From assembly GCA_017546025.1 (NCBI GenBank), contig JAFYYS010000018.1:62001-126000 (forward strand): a stretch of DNA of 64,000 nt. The letters run 5' to 3'. This document shows, one piece after another, positions 8,612 to 17,025 of this stretch. The position numbers were made by a program, and so were the translations under genes. Position 1 is the first letter of the stretch. Each line of letters begins with the position of its first letter. The stretch is from Lachnospiraceae bacterium (GTDB taxonomy: Bacteria; Bacillota; Clostridia; Lachnospirales; Lachnospiraceae). The notes below the pieces were generated by a model. It was not told where the DNA came from and searched no databases. It was given only the letters and a program-made list of their open reading frames with translations.

Positions 8612-10558
8612 TCACTGCTTAGCGGAAAGTTTTTCCTCAATGATGCGGATCATTGCATCTTCAACCTCTTCAATCGTCATATCGGACGTATCTAAAAGAA
8701 CGGCGTCCTCGGCGCGGCAAAGCGGGGCGTGCTCGCGGTGCATGTCGCGGTAATCGCGCTCCTCGATGTCCTTTGCCACCTGCTCATAATCAGCCTTGAT
8801 GCCCTTTAATTCGTATTCCTTCACGCGGCGCATCGCGCGGACCTCAACCGATGCGGTCAGGTATACCTTTACCTGTGCATGCGGAAGCACGTTCGTGCCG
8901 ATGTCGCGGCCGTCCATGACAACGTTCTTCGTGCGGGCAAGCTCACGCTGCAGATCCGCCATCTTGTCACGGATATCCTTGTTCACGGACGAAGCGCTTG
9001 CCATGTTGCCGACCTCCTCCGTACGGATGAGACCGCTCACATTTTCCCCGAACAAAAGCACCTGCTGCTCGCCGTTCACGTAATCAATCGATACCTCCGC
9101 CTCGCGGCCGGCCTTGCCGATTGCTTCGGTGTCGTCGGCTGTGATGCCCTTTCTGAGCAGGTATAATGCAATCGTGCGGTACATGGCTCCGGTATCCACA
9201 TAGATGTAGCCGAGTCTCTTTGCAACCGCCTTTGCGATTGTGCTCTTGCCTGCGCCTGCAGGTCCGTCAATGGCAATGTTAATGCTCATCTGCTTCGCCT
9301 CCTGTTCTTTTATGCGGCCCGCCAGATACCCGGTGCTCCAGGCAATCTGCAGGTTAAATCCTCCCGTAAGTCCGTCCACATCAAGCAGTTCTCCGGCAAA
9401 GCGGAGCCCGCGGACAATCTTCGATTCCATTGTGGACGGGTTGATTTCCGATACGGAAACACCGCCCTTTGTGACAACCGCCTCCTGATAACCGCCGAGA
9501 CCGGTAATCGTAAGCGTGAAGCCGCGGAGCGCATCCGAAAGCGCTGCGCGCATCTGCTTTGTCACGTCTGCGCCGCGCACCTCGGGATTCACGCCGGCCT
9601 GCTTTAATAACGGCTCAATCATGGATGCCGGAACAAGCGTCCCGAGAATGGTTTTCAGCTGTCTCGAGGCACCGCCCGTGAATTCGCGGACGAGCCTTGC
9701 GTCAAGCTGCTCCGCGGAAAGCGCGGGCTTTAAATCAATCAAAAGCTTACTGCCGGTAAGCCTTCCGGAAACGGTGCCCGTCGCAGAAAGCACAACCGGT
9801 CCGCTCACGCCTTTATGTGTAAACAGAAGCTCGCCGAAATCCTCGTAAAGCGTCTCATTCTGCTTTACGAAACGGACGGCGACATTCTTCAGGGAAAGGC
9901 CTGCAAGCTCCTTACAAAACGGCTCCTGCGCGGAAAGCGAGACAAGCGAAGGACTCCGTTTCGTAACCGTATGTCCTGCCTCCTCCGCAAAGCGGTAGCC
10001 GTCGCCGGTCGAGCCGGTCGAGGGATACGAAAGGCCTCCCGTCGCGACGATGACAGCATCTGCGGGAACAACCTCACCGTGCGACAGACGGACGCCGGTT
10101 ACCGCGGCGGTGTGTGTATCCTTTTTCACGGTCCCGCGGTAAGGCACGGTTTCAATTCCCGAAACCTCGCAGCGAAGCCTTACGGTCACGCCGAGCCGCT
10201 TCATCTCGTCCGAAAGCACCTTTGTGACATCGGATGCATGGTCGGAAACCGGAAACGCCCGGTTGCCGCGCTCGACCTTGACAGGCATGCCCCGGTCTTC
10301 GAAAAATGCCATGGCATCCGCATTGCTGAAGGTGTGGAATGCGCTGTACAAAAACCGCGGATTCGTTACGATTTTCTCGAAAAACTCCTCGCGGTCGCAG
10401 GCGTTCGTAAAGTTACACCGGCCCTTGCCCGTGATGTAGATCTTCTTCCCGAGCTTCTCATTTTTCTCAAGAAGGGTGACACGGTTCCCGCATTCGGCCG
10501 CGGAAACGGCGGCCATCATGCCGGCTGCACCCCCTCCGATGACAACGACTCTAAGCAT
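8612..10558 (-). CDS. cmk: BaiN/HI0933-family flavoprotein fused in frame to cytidylate kinase
   Basis: Residues 1-420 form an NAD(P)/FAD-dependent oxidoreductase of the HI0933/BaiN type: dinucleotide motif VIGGGAAGMMAA, GKGRCNFTN, and the C-terminal GGFNLQIAWSTGYLAG. There is no stop after it. The frame continues into a complete 225-residue cytidylate kinase with P-loop IDGPAGAGKST, VDTGAMYR, and GRDIGTNVLPHA. CMP kinase phosphorylates CMP/dCMP for nucleotide synthesis. An AGGAGG followed 8 nt later by ATG at 9289 (residue 424) precisely begins the kinase, so free Cmk may also be made. The start at 10558 overlaps pgsA by 8 bp. Separate adjacent genes are the commoner arrangement. Confidence 0.9.
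   Translation of the reverse strand: MLRVVVIGGGAAGMMAAVSAAECGNRVTLLEKNEKLGKKIYITGKGRCNFTNACDREEFFEKIVTNPRFLYSAFHTFSNADAMAFFEDRGMPVKVERGNRAFPVSDHASDVTKVLSDEMKRLGVTVRLRCEVSGIETVPYRGTVKKDTHTAAVTGVRLSHGEVVPADAVIVATGGLSYPSTGSTGDGYRFAEEAGHTVTKRSPSLVSLSAQEPFCKELAGLSLKNVAVRFVKQNETLYEDFGELLFTHKGVSGPVVLSATGTVSGRLTGSKLLIDLKPALSAEQLDARLVREFTGGASRQLKTILGTLVPASMIEPLLKQAGVNPEVRGADVTKQMRAALSDALRGFTLTITGLGGYQEAVVTKGGVSVSEINPSTMESKIVRGLRFAGELLDVDGLTGGFNLQIAWSTGYLAGRIKEQEAKQMSINIAIDGPAGAGKSTIAKAVAKRLGYIYVDTGAMYRTIALYLLRKGITADDTEAIGKAGREAEVSIDYVNGEQQVLLFGENVSGLIRTEEVGNMASASSVNKDIRDKMADLQRELARTKNVVMDGRDIGTNVLPHAQVKVYLTASVEVRAMRRVKEYELKGIKADYEQVAKDIEERDYRDMHREHAPLCRAEDAVLLDTSDMTIEEVEDAMIRIIEEKLSAKQ
9287..9303 (-). 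promoter_or_regulatory. Internal ribosome site and start for stand-alone Cmk
   Basis: The minus strand carries AGGAGG, eight bases, then ATG in the same frame as the surrounding 648-codon gene. The ATG is where an ordinary Cmk begins (MSINIAIDGPAGAG). This looks like a retained start site of a once-separate cmk gene after loss of the upstream stop codon. Confidence 0.7.
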
Positions 10559-11114
10559 TTTTGTCCTTCAGGACCTCCCGGTTATCCCAGATGTAAACAA
10601 CAAGGCTCAAAACGGTCAGAATCAGGGCAAGCCACATCGCAATCTGACCGAGCACGTTGGCAATGTCGAAGATGATGCCGTCGAACGTATCGCCTGCCGT
10701 GAACAAAAGAAGCATGCACATGACCATCTGCACGACGGTCTTGATCTTGCCGAGCATGCCGGCTGCAATGACGATGCCCTTGTCGCTCGCAATCAGACGG
10801 AAGCCGCTGATGATGAAGTCACGCGCCATGATGATGGCAACGATAACAGCGGGAATCTTATCGAATTCGATCAGCATGATGAGTGCCGTGCAGACCAGAA
10901 TTTTGTCCGCAAGCGGATCCATGAACTTTCCGAATGTCGTGACCAGATTGTATTTTCTCGCGATGTGACCGTCCAGGAAATCGGTGAAGCTTGCAAGCGC
11001 AAAAATCGCCAGTGCGAAAAAGTTGAAATAAGGGATGTCCTCAAACAACAGCGTGAACACAAACACCGGAATCATGAAAACCCTGAACAGAGTGAGTTTG
11101 TTCGGAAGATTCAT
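10551..11114 (-). CDS. pgsA: CDP-diacylglycerol-glycerol-3-phosphate 3-phosphatidyltransferase
   Basis: Membrane enzyme of 187 aa making phosphatidylglycerol phosphate, the committed step to anionic phospholipids. The CDP-alcohol phosphotransferase motif is clear: DFLDGHIARKYNLVTTFGKF followed by MDPLADK, matching D-G-x2-A-R-x8-G-x3-D-x3-D. The N-terminus MNLPNKLTLFRV is characteristic, and there are several hydrophobic helices. It overlaps the rimO stop by 4 bp (ATGA) and its own end overlaps the flavoprotein start, indicating tight coupling. Confidence 0.95.
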   Translation of the reverse strand: MNLPNKLTLFRVFMIPVFVFTLLFEDIPYFNFFALAIFALASFTDFLDGHIARKYNLVTTFGKFMDPLADKILVCTALIMLIEFDKIPAVIVAIIMARDFIISGFRLIASDKGIVIAAGMLGKIKTVVQMVMCMLLLFTAGDTFDGIIFDIANVLGQIAMWLALILTVLSLVVYIWDNREVLKDKNA

Positions 11115-12427
11115 TCTTTTATTTCTCCAATCAAATCATATTCTCCCGCGCCGGTGATGCGCACCGGAACGGTTTCGCCGGACATAAGGCTGCGGCCTGC
11201 GGTAAAGTATACCATGCCGTCAATCCCGGGGGCATCCCGGTACGTCCGTCCGACATAGACGCCTTCCTCGGGAAGGAATCCGTCCACCATGACGTCGAAC
11301 TTCTTCCCGATGCATTTCTTCGCCTTTTCCGCGCAAATGTCACGCTGCAGGCGCATAATCTCATTCCTTCTGCGAATGCGGATCCGCTTCGGAACCTGAT
11401 TCTTCATTTTGGCAGCCGGAGTCCCCTCCTCCTTTGAGTAAGGGAACACGCCGAGTCTGTCGAATTTGCCGCTTAAAACGAACTTCTTAAGCTTTTCGAT
11501 ATCCTCCTCCGTCTCGCCCGGAAAACCGGTGATCAGCGTCGTTCGAAGGGCGATTCCGGGGATTTCCTTACGGAGCTTTTTAAGAACGGTCCGCAGCTCC
11601 TTCTCCGTTGTTCTTCTGCCCATCCGCTTAAGGATTTCGTCGCTCGCATGCTGAATCGGCATGTCGAGGTATTTGCATATCTTCGGCTCCTGCTTCATTA
11701 CCGCAATCAGCTCGTCGGTGATTTCCTCGGGGTAGCAGTACATCAGCCGGATCCGGTCGATTCCGTCAATCTTACAAAGCTTTTTAAGAAGCTCCGGAAG
11801 CTTCTTCTCACCATACCGGTCAACGCCGTAAACCGTCGTCTCCTGCGCCACGAGAATCAGTTCCTTTGCGCCCGATTCGGCAAGCTCCCCGGCTTCTTTA
11901 ACAAGCTCTTCGATGGCAAATGAGCGGTAAGGCCCGCGCACCGAAGGAATGACACAGTAGGTGCAGTGCTTGTCGCAGCCCTCGGATATTTTCAGATAGG
12001 ACACATGGTTGCCGGGCGCCTGAAAACGTCTGACCTTCGGATCCGGAAGATACGAAAGCTCCCGTTTTTCGATAATGCCTTTTTTCGACTTAAGCGCCGC
12101 TGCAACAGACTCCCAGGCGGTCGTTCCCAAAACGGCGTCCACCTCCGGAATCTCCGCGCGGATTTCGTCCGCATAGCGCTCGGCCAGGCAGCCGGTCACG
12201 ATGAGCCGCTTCAATACGCCGCTCTTCTTCCGTTCCGCCGCAGCAAGAATGTTTTCGATGCTCTCTTCCTTGGCGTCATGAATGAAGCAGCACGAGTTGA
12301 TGATGATGGCTTCCGCCTCGTTCTCATCGTCCGTGATTTCATGCCCTGCATCACGCAGAAGACCGAGCATCTTCTCGCTGTCCACAAGGTTCTTGTCGCA
12401 GCCGAGAGATATCAAACAGACCTTCAT
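11111..12427 (-). CDS. rimO: Ribosomal protein S12 methylthiotransferase RimO
   Basis: Radical-SAM enzyme that adds a methylthio group to an aspartate of ribosomal protein S12. The N-terminal UPF0004 domain begins MKVCLISLGCDKNLVDSE, and its three cluster cysteines lie near residues 10, 46 and 80. The radical-SAM motif CDKHCTYC is at about 151-158. A C-terminal TRAM domain ends the protein. ATG at 12427 is preferred to the in-frame GTG at 12448 because AAGG lies just before it and it gives the family N-terminus. SLGCDKNLVDSE indicates RimO rather than MiaB. It follows folD by 7 bp. Confidence 0.94.
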   Translation of the reverse strand: MKVCLISLGCDKNLVDSEKMLGLLRDAGHEITDDENEAEAIIINSCCFIHDAKEESIENILAAAERKKSGVLKRLIVTGCLAERYADEIRAEIPEVDAVLGTTAWESVAAALKSKKGIIEKRELSYLPDPKVRRFQAPGNHVSYLKISEGCDKHCTYCVIPSVRGPYRSFAIEELVKEAGELAESGAKELILVAQETTVYGVDRYGEKKLPELLKKLCKIDGIDRIRLMYCYPEEITDELIAVMKQEPKICKYLDMPIQHASDEILKRMGRRTTEKELRTVLKKLRKEIPGIALRTTLITGFPGETEEDIEKLKKFVLSGKFDRLGVFPYSKEEGTPAAKMKNQVPKRIRIRRRNEIMRLQRDICAEKAKKCIGKKFDVMVDGFLPEEGVYVGRTYRDAPGIDGMVYFTAGRSLMSGETVPVRITGAGEYDLIGEIKE

Positions 12428-12434
12428 ACCCACC

Positions 12435-13274
12435 TTACTTTCTGACACTTCTGACCACGTTGCACATCAGCATGGCAATGGTCATCGGGCCTACGCCACC
12501 GGGTACCGGGGTAATATAGGATGCCTTCCCGGAAACGCTCTCGAAATCCACGTCTCCGGTCAGCTTATTGTCCGCATTGCGGTGGATGCCGACGTCAATG
12601 ACAACGGCACCGTCCTTCACGTATTCTGCCGTGATGAAATTCGGCTTGCCGATTGCCACAACGAGAATATCCGCCTGCTTCGTTACCTCGGCAAGATTCT
12701 TCGTGCGGGAGTGGCAGATCGTAACCGTGCCGTTCTCGCGAAGAAGCAAAGCTGCCATCGGCTTTCCGACGATGTTGCTGCGTCCGATGACAACGCAGTT
12801 TTTACCGGAAATCTCAATGCCGGAGCGCTTCAGAAGCTGGATGACGCCCGCCGGCGTACAGGAAAGGAAGCCTTCCTCGCCGATCCACAGACGTCCCACG
12901 TTAACCGGATGGAAACCGTCCACGTCCTTATCGGGATCGATTGCCAACAGAATGCGGTCCTCGTAAATATGTGCCGGAAGCGGCAGCTGTACAAGAATGC
13001 CGTTGACATCCTCTCTTGCATTCAGCTCCTTCACAAGATTCAAAAGCTCCTCTTCCGTCGTCTCCTCGGGAAGCTCATACGCCAAAGAACGTACGCCGAT
13101 GTACTCGCAGGCCTTCTTCTTGTTGCCTACGTAAACGGTGGAAGCCTTGTCGTTTCCGACCTGGATAACGGCAAGCGTAATCTCCCTGCCCTCCTCCTTA
13201 AGCTGTGCAACTCTTTCCTTCAGTTCGTCCTTGATCTCCGCGGAGATCTTCTTTCCGTCGATTAACTGTGCCAT
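12435..13274 (-). CDS. folD: Methylenetetrahydrofolate dehydrogenase / cyclohydrolase FolD
   Basis: Bifunctional one-carbon enzyme of 279 aa interconverting methylene-, methenyl- and formyl-tetrahydrofolate. Visible family features are the catalytic YVGNKKKACEYIG region, ILVQLPLPAH, the nucleotide-binding VIGRSNIVGKP, and the C-terminal PVPGGVGPMTIAML. The ATG at 13274 follows AAGGAGTGAAAA. It is the first gene of the folD-rimO-pgsA-flavoprotein/cmk-ispH/S1 run, which ends at the terminator at 6501-6543. No convincing promoter is seen in the 58-bp gap upstream. Confidence 0.97.
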   Translation of the reverse strand: MAQLIDGKKISAEIKDELKERVAQLKEEGREITLAVIQVGNDKASTVYVGNKKKACEYIGVRSLAYELPEETTEEELLNLVKELNAREDVNGILVQLPLPAHIYEDRILLAIDPDKDVDGFHPVNVGRLWIGEEGFLSCTPAGVIQLLKRSGIEISGKNCVVIGRSNIVGKPMAALLLRENGTVTICHSRTKNLAEVTKQADILVVAIGKPNFITAEYVKDGAVVIDVGIHRNADNKLTGDVDFESVSGKASYITPVPGGVGPMTIAMLMCNVVRSVRK

Positions 13275-13286
13275 TTTTCACTCCTT

Positions 13287-13302
13287 AAAACCGCCGTGGC
13301 GG
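13287..13302 (-). terminator. Short hairpin with T-run between antiporter operon and folD
   Basis: CCGC-CACG-GCGG followed by TTTT on the minus strand, 30 bp after the last antiporter gene. The T-run runs directly into the folD ribosome site. The stem is very short, so termination here would be weak; it may only mark the boundary. Confidence 0.3.
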
Positions 13303-13332
13303 ATAATTTACAATTCCGTGGGAAATGTGACG

Positions 13333-15483
13333 CTATCCCCGTAAACAATACAACAGATATACAAGCATTGCAAGCAGACCGGCGCAGAACGCCAAAAGCC
13401 CGTAGGAAAGGCTTCGCGTGACAAGCTTGGCCGTCTCGCTCATGTCATTCAGTCCGCGGTATACGCGCTCCACGTTGTCCGTGCGCTTTGTTTTCTTCTT
13501 AAAGATTCGGGCAAGAAACGCCGAAACCGCATTCATGAAGCCGCCCGTTACAATGCTGAATTTTCTCGCCGTGCTCACCGTCGTCGTCTCGCAAACCGGA
13601 CGAAGTACGGTCCTTCGGACACCGGTTATGCATAGCTCGGGCGTTCTGTCCGCGAGCCCGCAGATTCTCTTTCCGAAAAGGAACAGGCCGATTGCAGCCT
13701 TCTTTGTAACCGTCTCCGCGATCCGGCAGATGCCGCCGAAAAGACCCGGAAGCAGTTTTAAAAGAACCGGACGGTAAATCGCCTGCTCGAGATCCAGCTT
13801 TTTCGGGAAGCGGTTGACGTAAACCGTCTCCTTTTTCGATACCTGCTTCGTGATCAAAGGCTTCACAACGAAGAACCAGAGCGCGGCACCGATGGTAAGC
13901 GAAATCAGTCCGCCCTTAAAGTTCTCACCGGTGAAGACACGGAAACGTTCCCTCGCGACGCCGAAGACGGTAATATCGGAAGCCCTGTTTGCCACCGGAA
14001 GCATCAGATACTCCGGAAGCGTGCCGGCAAGATAAATCAAAGCTGCGGGTATGCTCAACAAAATGAGGCACGGCTTGGAAAGATACTTTTTGCCGCTTGC
14101 ATTGAACGCCTCGACATCCTTTGAGGGCTTTTTGAAGAACAAAACAAGGAACAGCTTAAGCATGTAAGCCACCGTGCATCCGCCCGCAATCAGGAAAAGG
14201 ATTTCCGTCACACGGAAGGATATCTCACCGGTCTCCTTGTAACAGAGGACAAGCGATTCGTGAATCATCGATTTCGATACGAAACCGGAGAAACCGGGCA
14301 CACCGGCAATGCCGAATGCACCGGACATAAACAAAAGCATGAGCCACGGCTTTCCGGCGCCGAATCCCCGAAGGACGTTCAAATCGCGGGATTTCAGATC
14401 ATGTACCGCAACGCCTGCGAGTAAGAACAGCAACAACTTGAAGAACGAATGGTTCAGCATATGAAGCACCGTTCCCGAAACGGCAAGCCACTGCTCCTCC
14501 TTCATGATGCACATGGCGGCGGCCCCGCAAAGCATGAAGCCGATCTGCGATACCGAGGAGCATGCGAGAATATGCTTAATGTCAACCGAGAACAGCGCAA
14601 TGACCGCGCCGATGAGCATCGTGCAGACAGCGATAATCATCAACAGCTTTCCGAACGCCTCGTCTCCGACAAGGAACTGTCCCGAAATCAGCAATACACC
14701 GAACATGCCGGCCTTTGTCAGGATGCCGGAAAGCAACGCCGATGCAGGCGCCGGAGCAACCGGATGCGCCTTCGGAAGCCAGATGTGAAGCGGAAATGCG
14801 CCGGCCTTCGCGCCGAAGCCGAACAGCAGACAGAATACGGCGGCACGAATCTCCGTACGTTCGTTCTGCGAGCGGATGAAAGCAGCCACACGGTCCATAT
14901 CCGTCGTGCCGGCTCCGTTCACCAGAATGAAGATTCCCATCAGCATCACAAGACCGCCCATGACCGCAACGGCCAGGTACGTCTTTGAGGCGCGGACCGC
15001 CTCCTTATCCTCCTCATGGACAACCCAGACATAGCTTGCAAGCGACATCACTTCAAAGAAAATGAATGTCGTATAAAGGTCTGCGGAAAGGAATACGCCG
15101 AGCGTTGAACCAAGCGTCACAAGCGTATAGCAGAAATACCGTCCCTTGTTCTCCTCATTGCACATGTACCAGAGCGCGAACAGGCAGGAAACCGACCAGG
15201 CAATCAGGGCGACAAGGACATAAACCGTCCGGAATCCGGTCATGGAAAATGTCATGCCTTTCCCGCAGATCTTCGAAACGGTAAGCTTGGGAATCCCGTC
15301 AACCGGGCGGAAGGCATAATAGGCCGCCAGACCGAGTGTCAACGGCGAAACCGCCGCAAACACAAGCTCCGAAGCCCGCATCCGTCTTTGATTGTTCTGC
15401 TCTTCTCCTGCCAGAAACCGGCTTACAAGTCCGCCGATCATCGGAAGCAGAATCAGAAGAAGCAGTCCCGACTCACCTTTCAT
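13333..15483 (-). CDS. Proton-pumping antiporter subunit, long NuoL/MrpA-like paralogue
   Basis: Integral membrane subunit of 716 aa, the longest of four paralogues in this operon. The central Proton_antipo_M domain keeps both charged residues expected of an ion channel: the Glu of the fifth-helix motif (FIFFEVMSLASYVWV) and the Lys in GFGAKAGAFPLHIWLPKAHP. About 200 extra residues follow: a hydrophobic segment, a basic soluble stretch and a final helix (LLAFCAGLLAMLVYLLYC). That C-terminal part is not the MbhD/MbhE region of classical MrpA, which is encoded by separate genes here. It is the last gene of the operon, 28 bp after its neighbour. Confidence 0.85.
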   Translation of the reverse strand: MKGESGLLLLILLPMIGGLVSRFLAGEEQNNQRRMRASELVFAAVSPLTLGLAAYYAFRPVDGIPKLTVSKICGKGMTFSMTGFRTVYVLVALIAWSVSCLFALWYMCNEENKGRYFCYTLVTLGSTLGVFLSADLYTTFIFFEVMSLASYVWVVHEEDKEAVRASKTYLAVAVMGGLVMLMGIFILVNGAGTTDMDRVAAFIRSQNERTEIRAAVFCLLFGFGAKAGAFPLHIWLPKAHPVAPAPASALLSGILTKAGMFGVLLISGQFLVGDEAFGKLLMIIAVCTMLIGAVIALFSVDIKHILACSSVSQIGFMLCGAAAMCIMKEEQWLAVSGTVLHMLNHSFFKLLLFLLAGVAVHDLKSRDLNVLRGFGAGKPWLMLLFMSGAFGIAGVPGFSGFVSKSMIHESLVLCYKETGEISFRVTEILFLIAGGCTVAYMLKLFLVLFFKKPSKDVEAFNASGKKYLSKPCLILLSIPAALIYLAGTLPEYLMLPVANRASDITVFGVARERFRVFTGENFKGGLISLTIGAALWFFVVKPLITKQVSKKETVYVNRFPKKLDLEQAIYRPVLLKLLPGLFGGICRIAETVTKKAAIGLFLFGKRICGLADRTPELCITGVRRTVLRPVCETTTVSTARKFSIVTGGFMNAVSAFLARIFKKKTKRTDNVERVYRGLNDMSETAKLVTRSLSYGLLAFCAGLLAMLVYLLYCLRG

Positions 15484-15511
15484 AATTATCCCTCAAAAAC
15501 CTGAAATTCAA

Positions 15512-16987
15512 TTAAATGCTTCCGGAAGCAACCGCGCCGAGCGCATCGACAAGGAAGCGGAAATAAACGACACCTGCCAAAACCGCAGCCGCGAGAACGA
15601 GAAGCGGAACCGCCATTCTCAGGCCGACCTTACCGCTCTTCGTCTCAACGTCCGAAACCTCTTCTTCCTTCTTCGGAAGCCATGCCTTCACGACAAATTC
15701 CATGATGTATGCGGCCGTTAAAAGCGCCGAAATCATCACGGCGGCCAGACCGAAATAGCCGAAAAACGTCCCATTTTTCACGGCTGCACGGGCGATGTAC
15801 CATTTGCTGATGAAACCAGGGAACGGCGGAATGCCGATCAGCGCGATTCCCGAAAGCGTGAATACCGTCACGACGACGGGCATCTGCCCGGCTATTCCCT
15901 GCATCTCCCACAAGTACTTCCTGCCGGTCTTGACCATGACCGCGCCGATGCAGAAGAACAGCGTGATCTTCATCAGGCCGTGCGACAGAAGGTGCAGTAA
16001 TGCCGCCTGCATGCCCTCTTCGCTCATCCAAGCCGCGGCAAAAATGATGTAGGACAGGTTGCTGACCGTCGAATACGCGAGACGCCTCTTGACGTGCTGC
16101 TCTTTAAGCGCCTTAACGGAGCCGTACAGAATCGTCACGGCCGATGCGACAAGAATGATTTTCTGCGCAACGCTTCCCGAAAGGAACGACGTCCCGAAGC
16201 TGTAATAGGTGACACGGATGATGGCGAACGCACCGGCCTTAACAACGGCAACGGCATGCAGTAAGGCGGTAACCGGCATCGGCGCCACCGAAGCCGTCGG
16301 CAGCCATCCGTGAACCGGGAACAACGCCGCCTTTACGCCGAAACCGAATACGGCAATCGTGTAAATCAGCAATAAGAACGTGCCGTGCTTCTCAATTGCT
16401 TCCGCGGGCAGAACGCCGCCGAAGATGAAGTCGGTCGTGTTTCCGAGCGTCAGGATCGTGATGAACCCGAGGAATCCGAACGCCGCGCCGCCGAACGAAT
16501 ACTTCATGTACTTTCGCGCGGCCACAACCGATTTGTGGTCGAGCTCATACATGACGAGCGGAATCGTGACAATCGTCAAAAGCTCGTAAAACATGTACAT
16601 CGTAAGCAGGTTTCCGGCGAACGCGATACCCGACGTAACCCCGTACGTCATCGTGTAAAATGCGAAGAACGCGTTCTGTTTCCTGCCCTCGAGATACTCA
16701 AACGAGTACATCACCGCGATGGGCCATAAAAACGCGATGAGTCCGGAAAATACCATGCCGCAGCCGTCTAAGCGGAACCGGATTTCGAGAACGCCGGCGA
16801 GCTGCAAGGCAACCTCCTGCGCCCCGGGCGGGTATATAAGCAGCAAACCGATTGCGAGAGACGTCAGGAGGGTCACCGAAAAAACGAAGTACGATCTTCG
16901 TTTCGTATCGGTAATCGGATGGAGTCCGAGTGCAGCGCCGCAAATCATCGGCAGCAGAATCGGAACAAGCAGAAAATACACACTCAT
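15512..16987 (-). CDS. Proton-conducting antiporter subunit (NuoM/MrpD-like)
   Basis: 491-aa polytopic membrane protein of the complex I/Mrp antiporter family. The key Glu is in YMFYELLTIVTIPLVM and the key Lys in GFGVKAALFPVHGWLPTA, followed by PMPVTALLHA, more NuoM-like than the PASALLSG of two of its neighbours. Around 14 hydrophobic helices are apparent. Start ATG at 16987 follows GGGAGAG. It presumably assembles with the other operon products into one Na+ or K+/H+ antiporter; the ion is not readable from sequence. Confidence 0.87.
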   Translation of the reverse strand: MSVYFLLVPILLPMICGAALGLHPITDTKRRSYFVFSVTLLTSLAIGLLLIYPPGAQEVALQLAGVLEIRFRLDGCGMVFSGLIAFLWPIAVMYSFEYLEGRKQNAFFAFYTMTYGVTSGIAFAGNLLTMYMFYELLTIVTIPLVMYELDHKSVVAARKYMKYSFGGAAFGFLGFITILTLGNTTDFIFGGVLPAEAIEKHGTFLLLIYTIAVFGFGVKAALFPVHGWLPTASVAPMPVTALLHAVAVVKAGAFAIIRVTYYSFGTSFLSGSVAQKIILVASAVTILYGSVKALKEQHVKRRLAYSTVSNLSYIIFAAAWMSEEGMQAALLHLLSHGLMKITLFFCIGAVMVKTGRKYLWEMQGIAGQMPVVVTVFTLSGIALIGIPPFPGFISKWYIARAAVKNGTFFGYFGLAAVMISALLTAAYIMEFVVKAWLPKKEEEVSDVETKSGKVGLRMAVPLLVLAAAVLAGVVYFRFLVDALGAVASGSI

Positions 16988-17025
16988 GACGAAATACTCT
17001 CCCGTTATTCGGAGTAAAAGTTACG

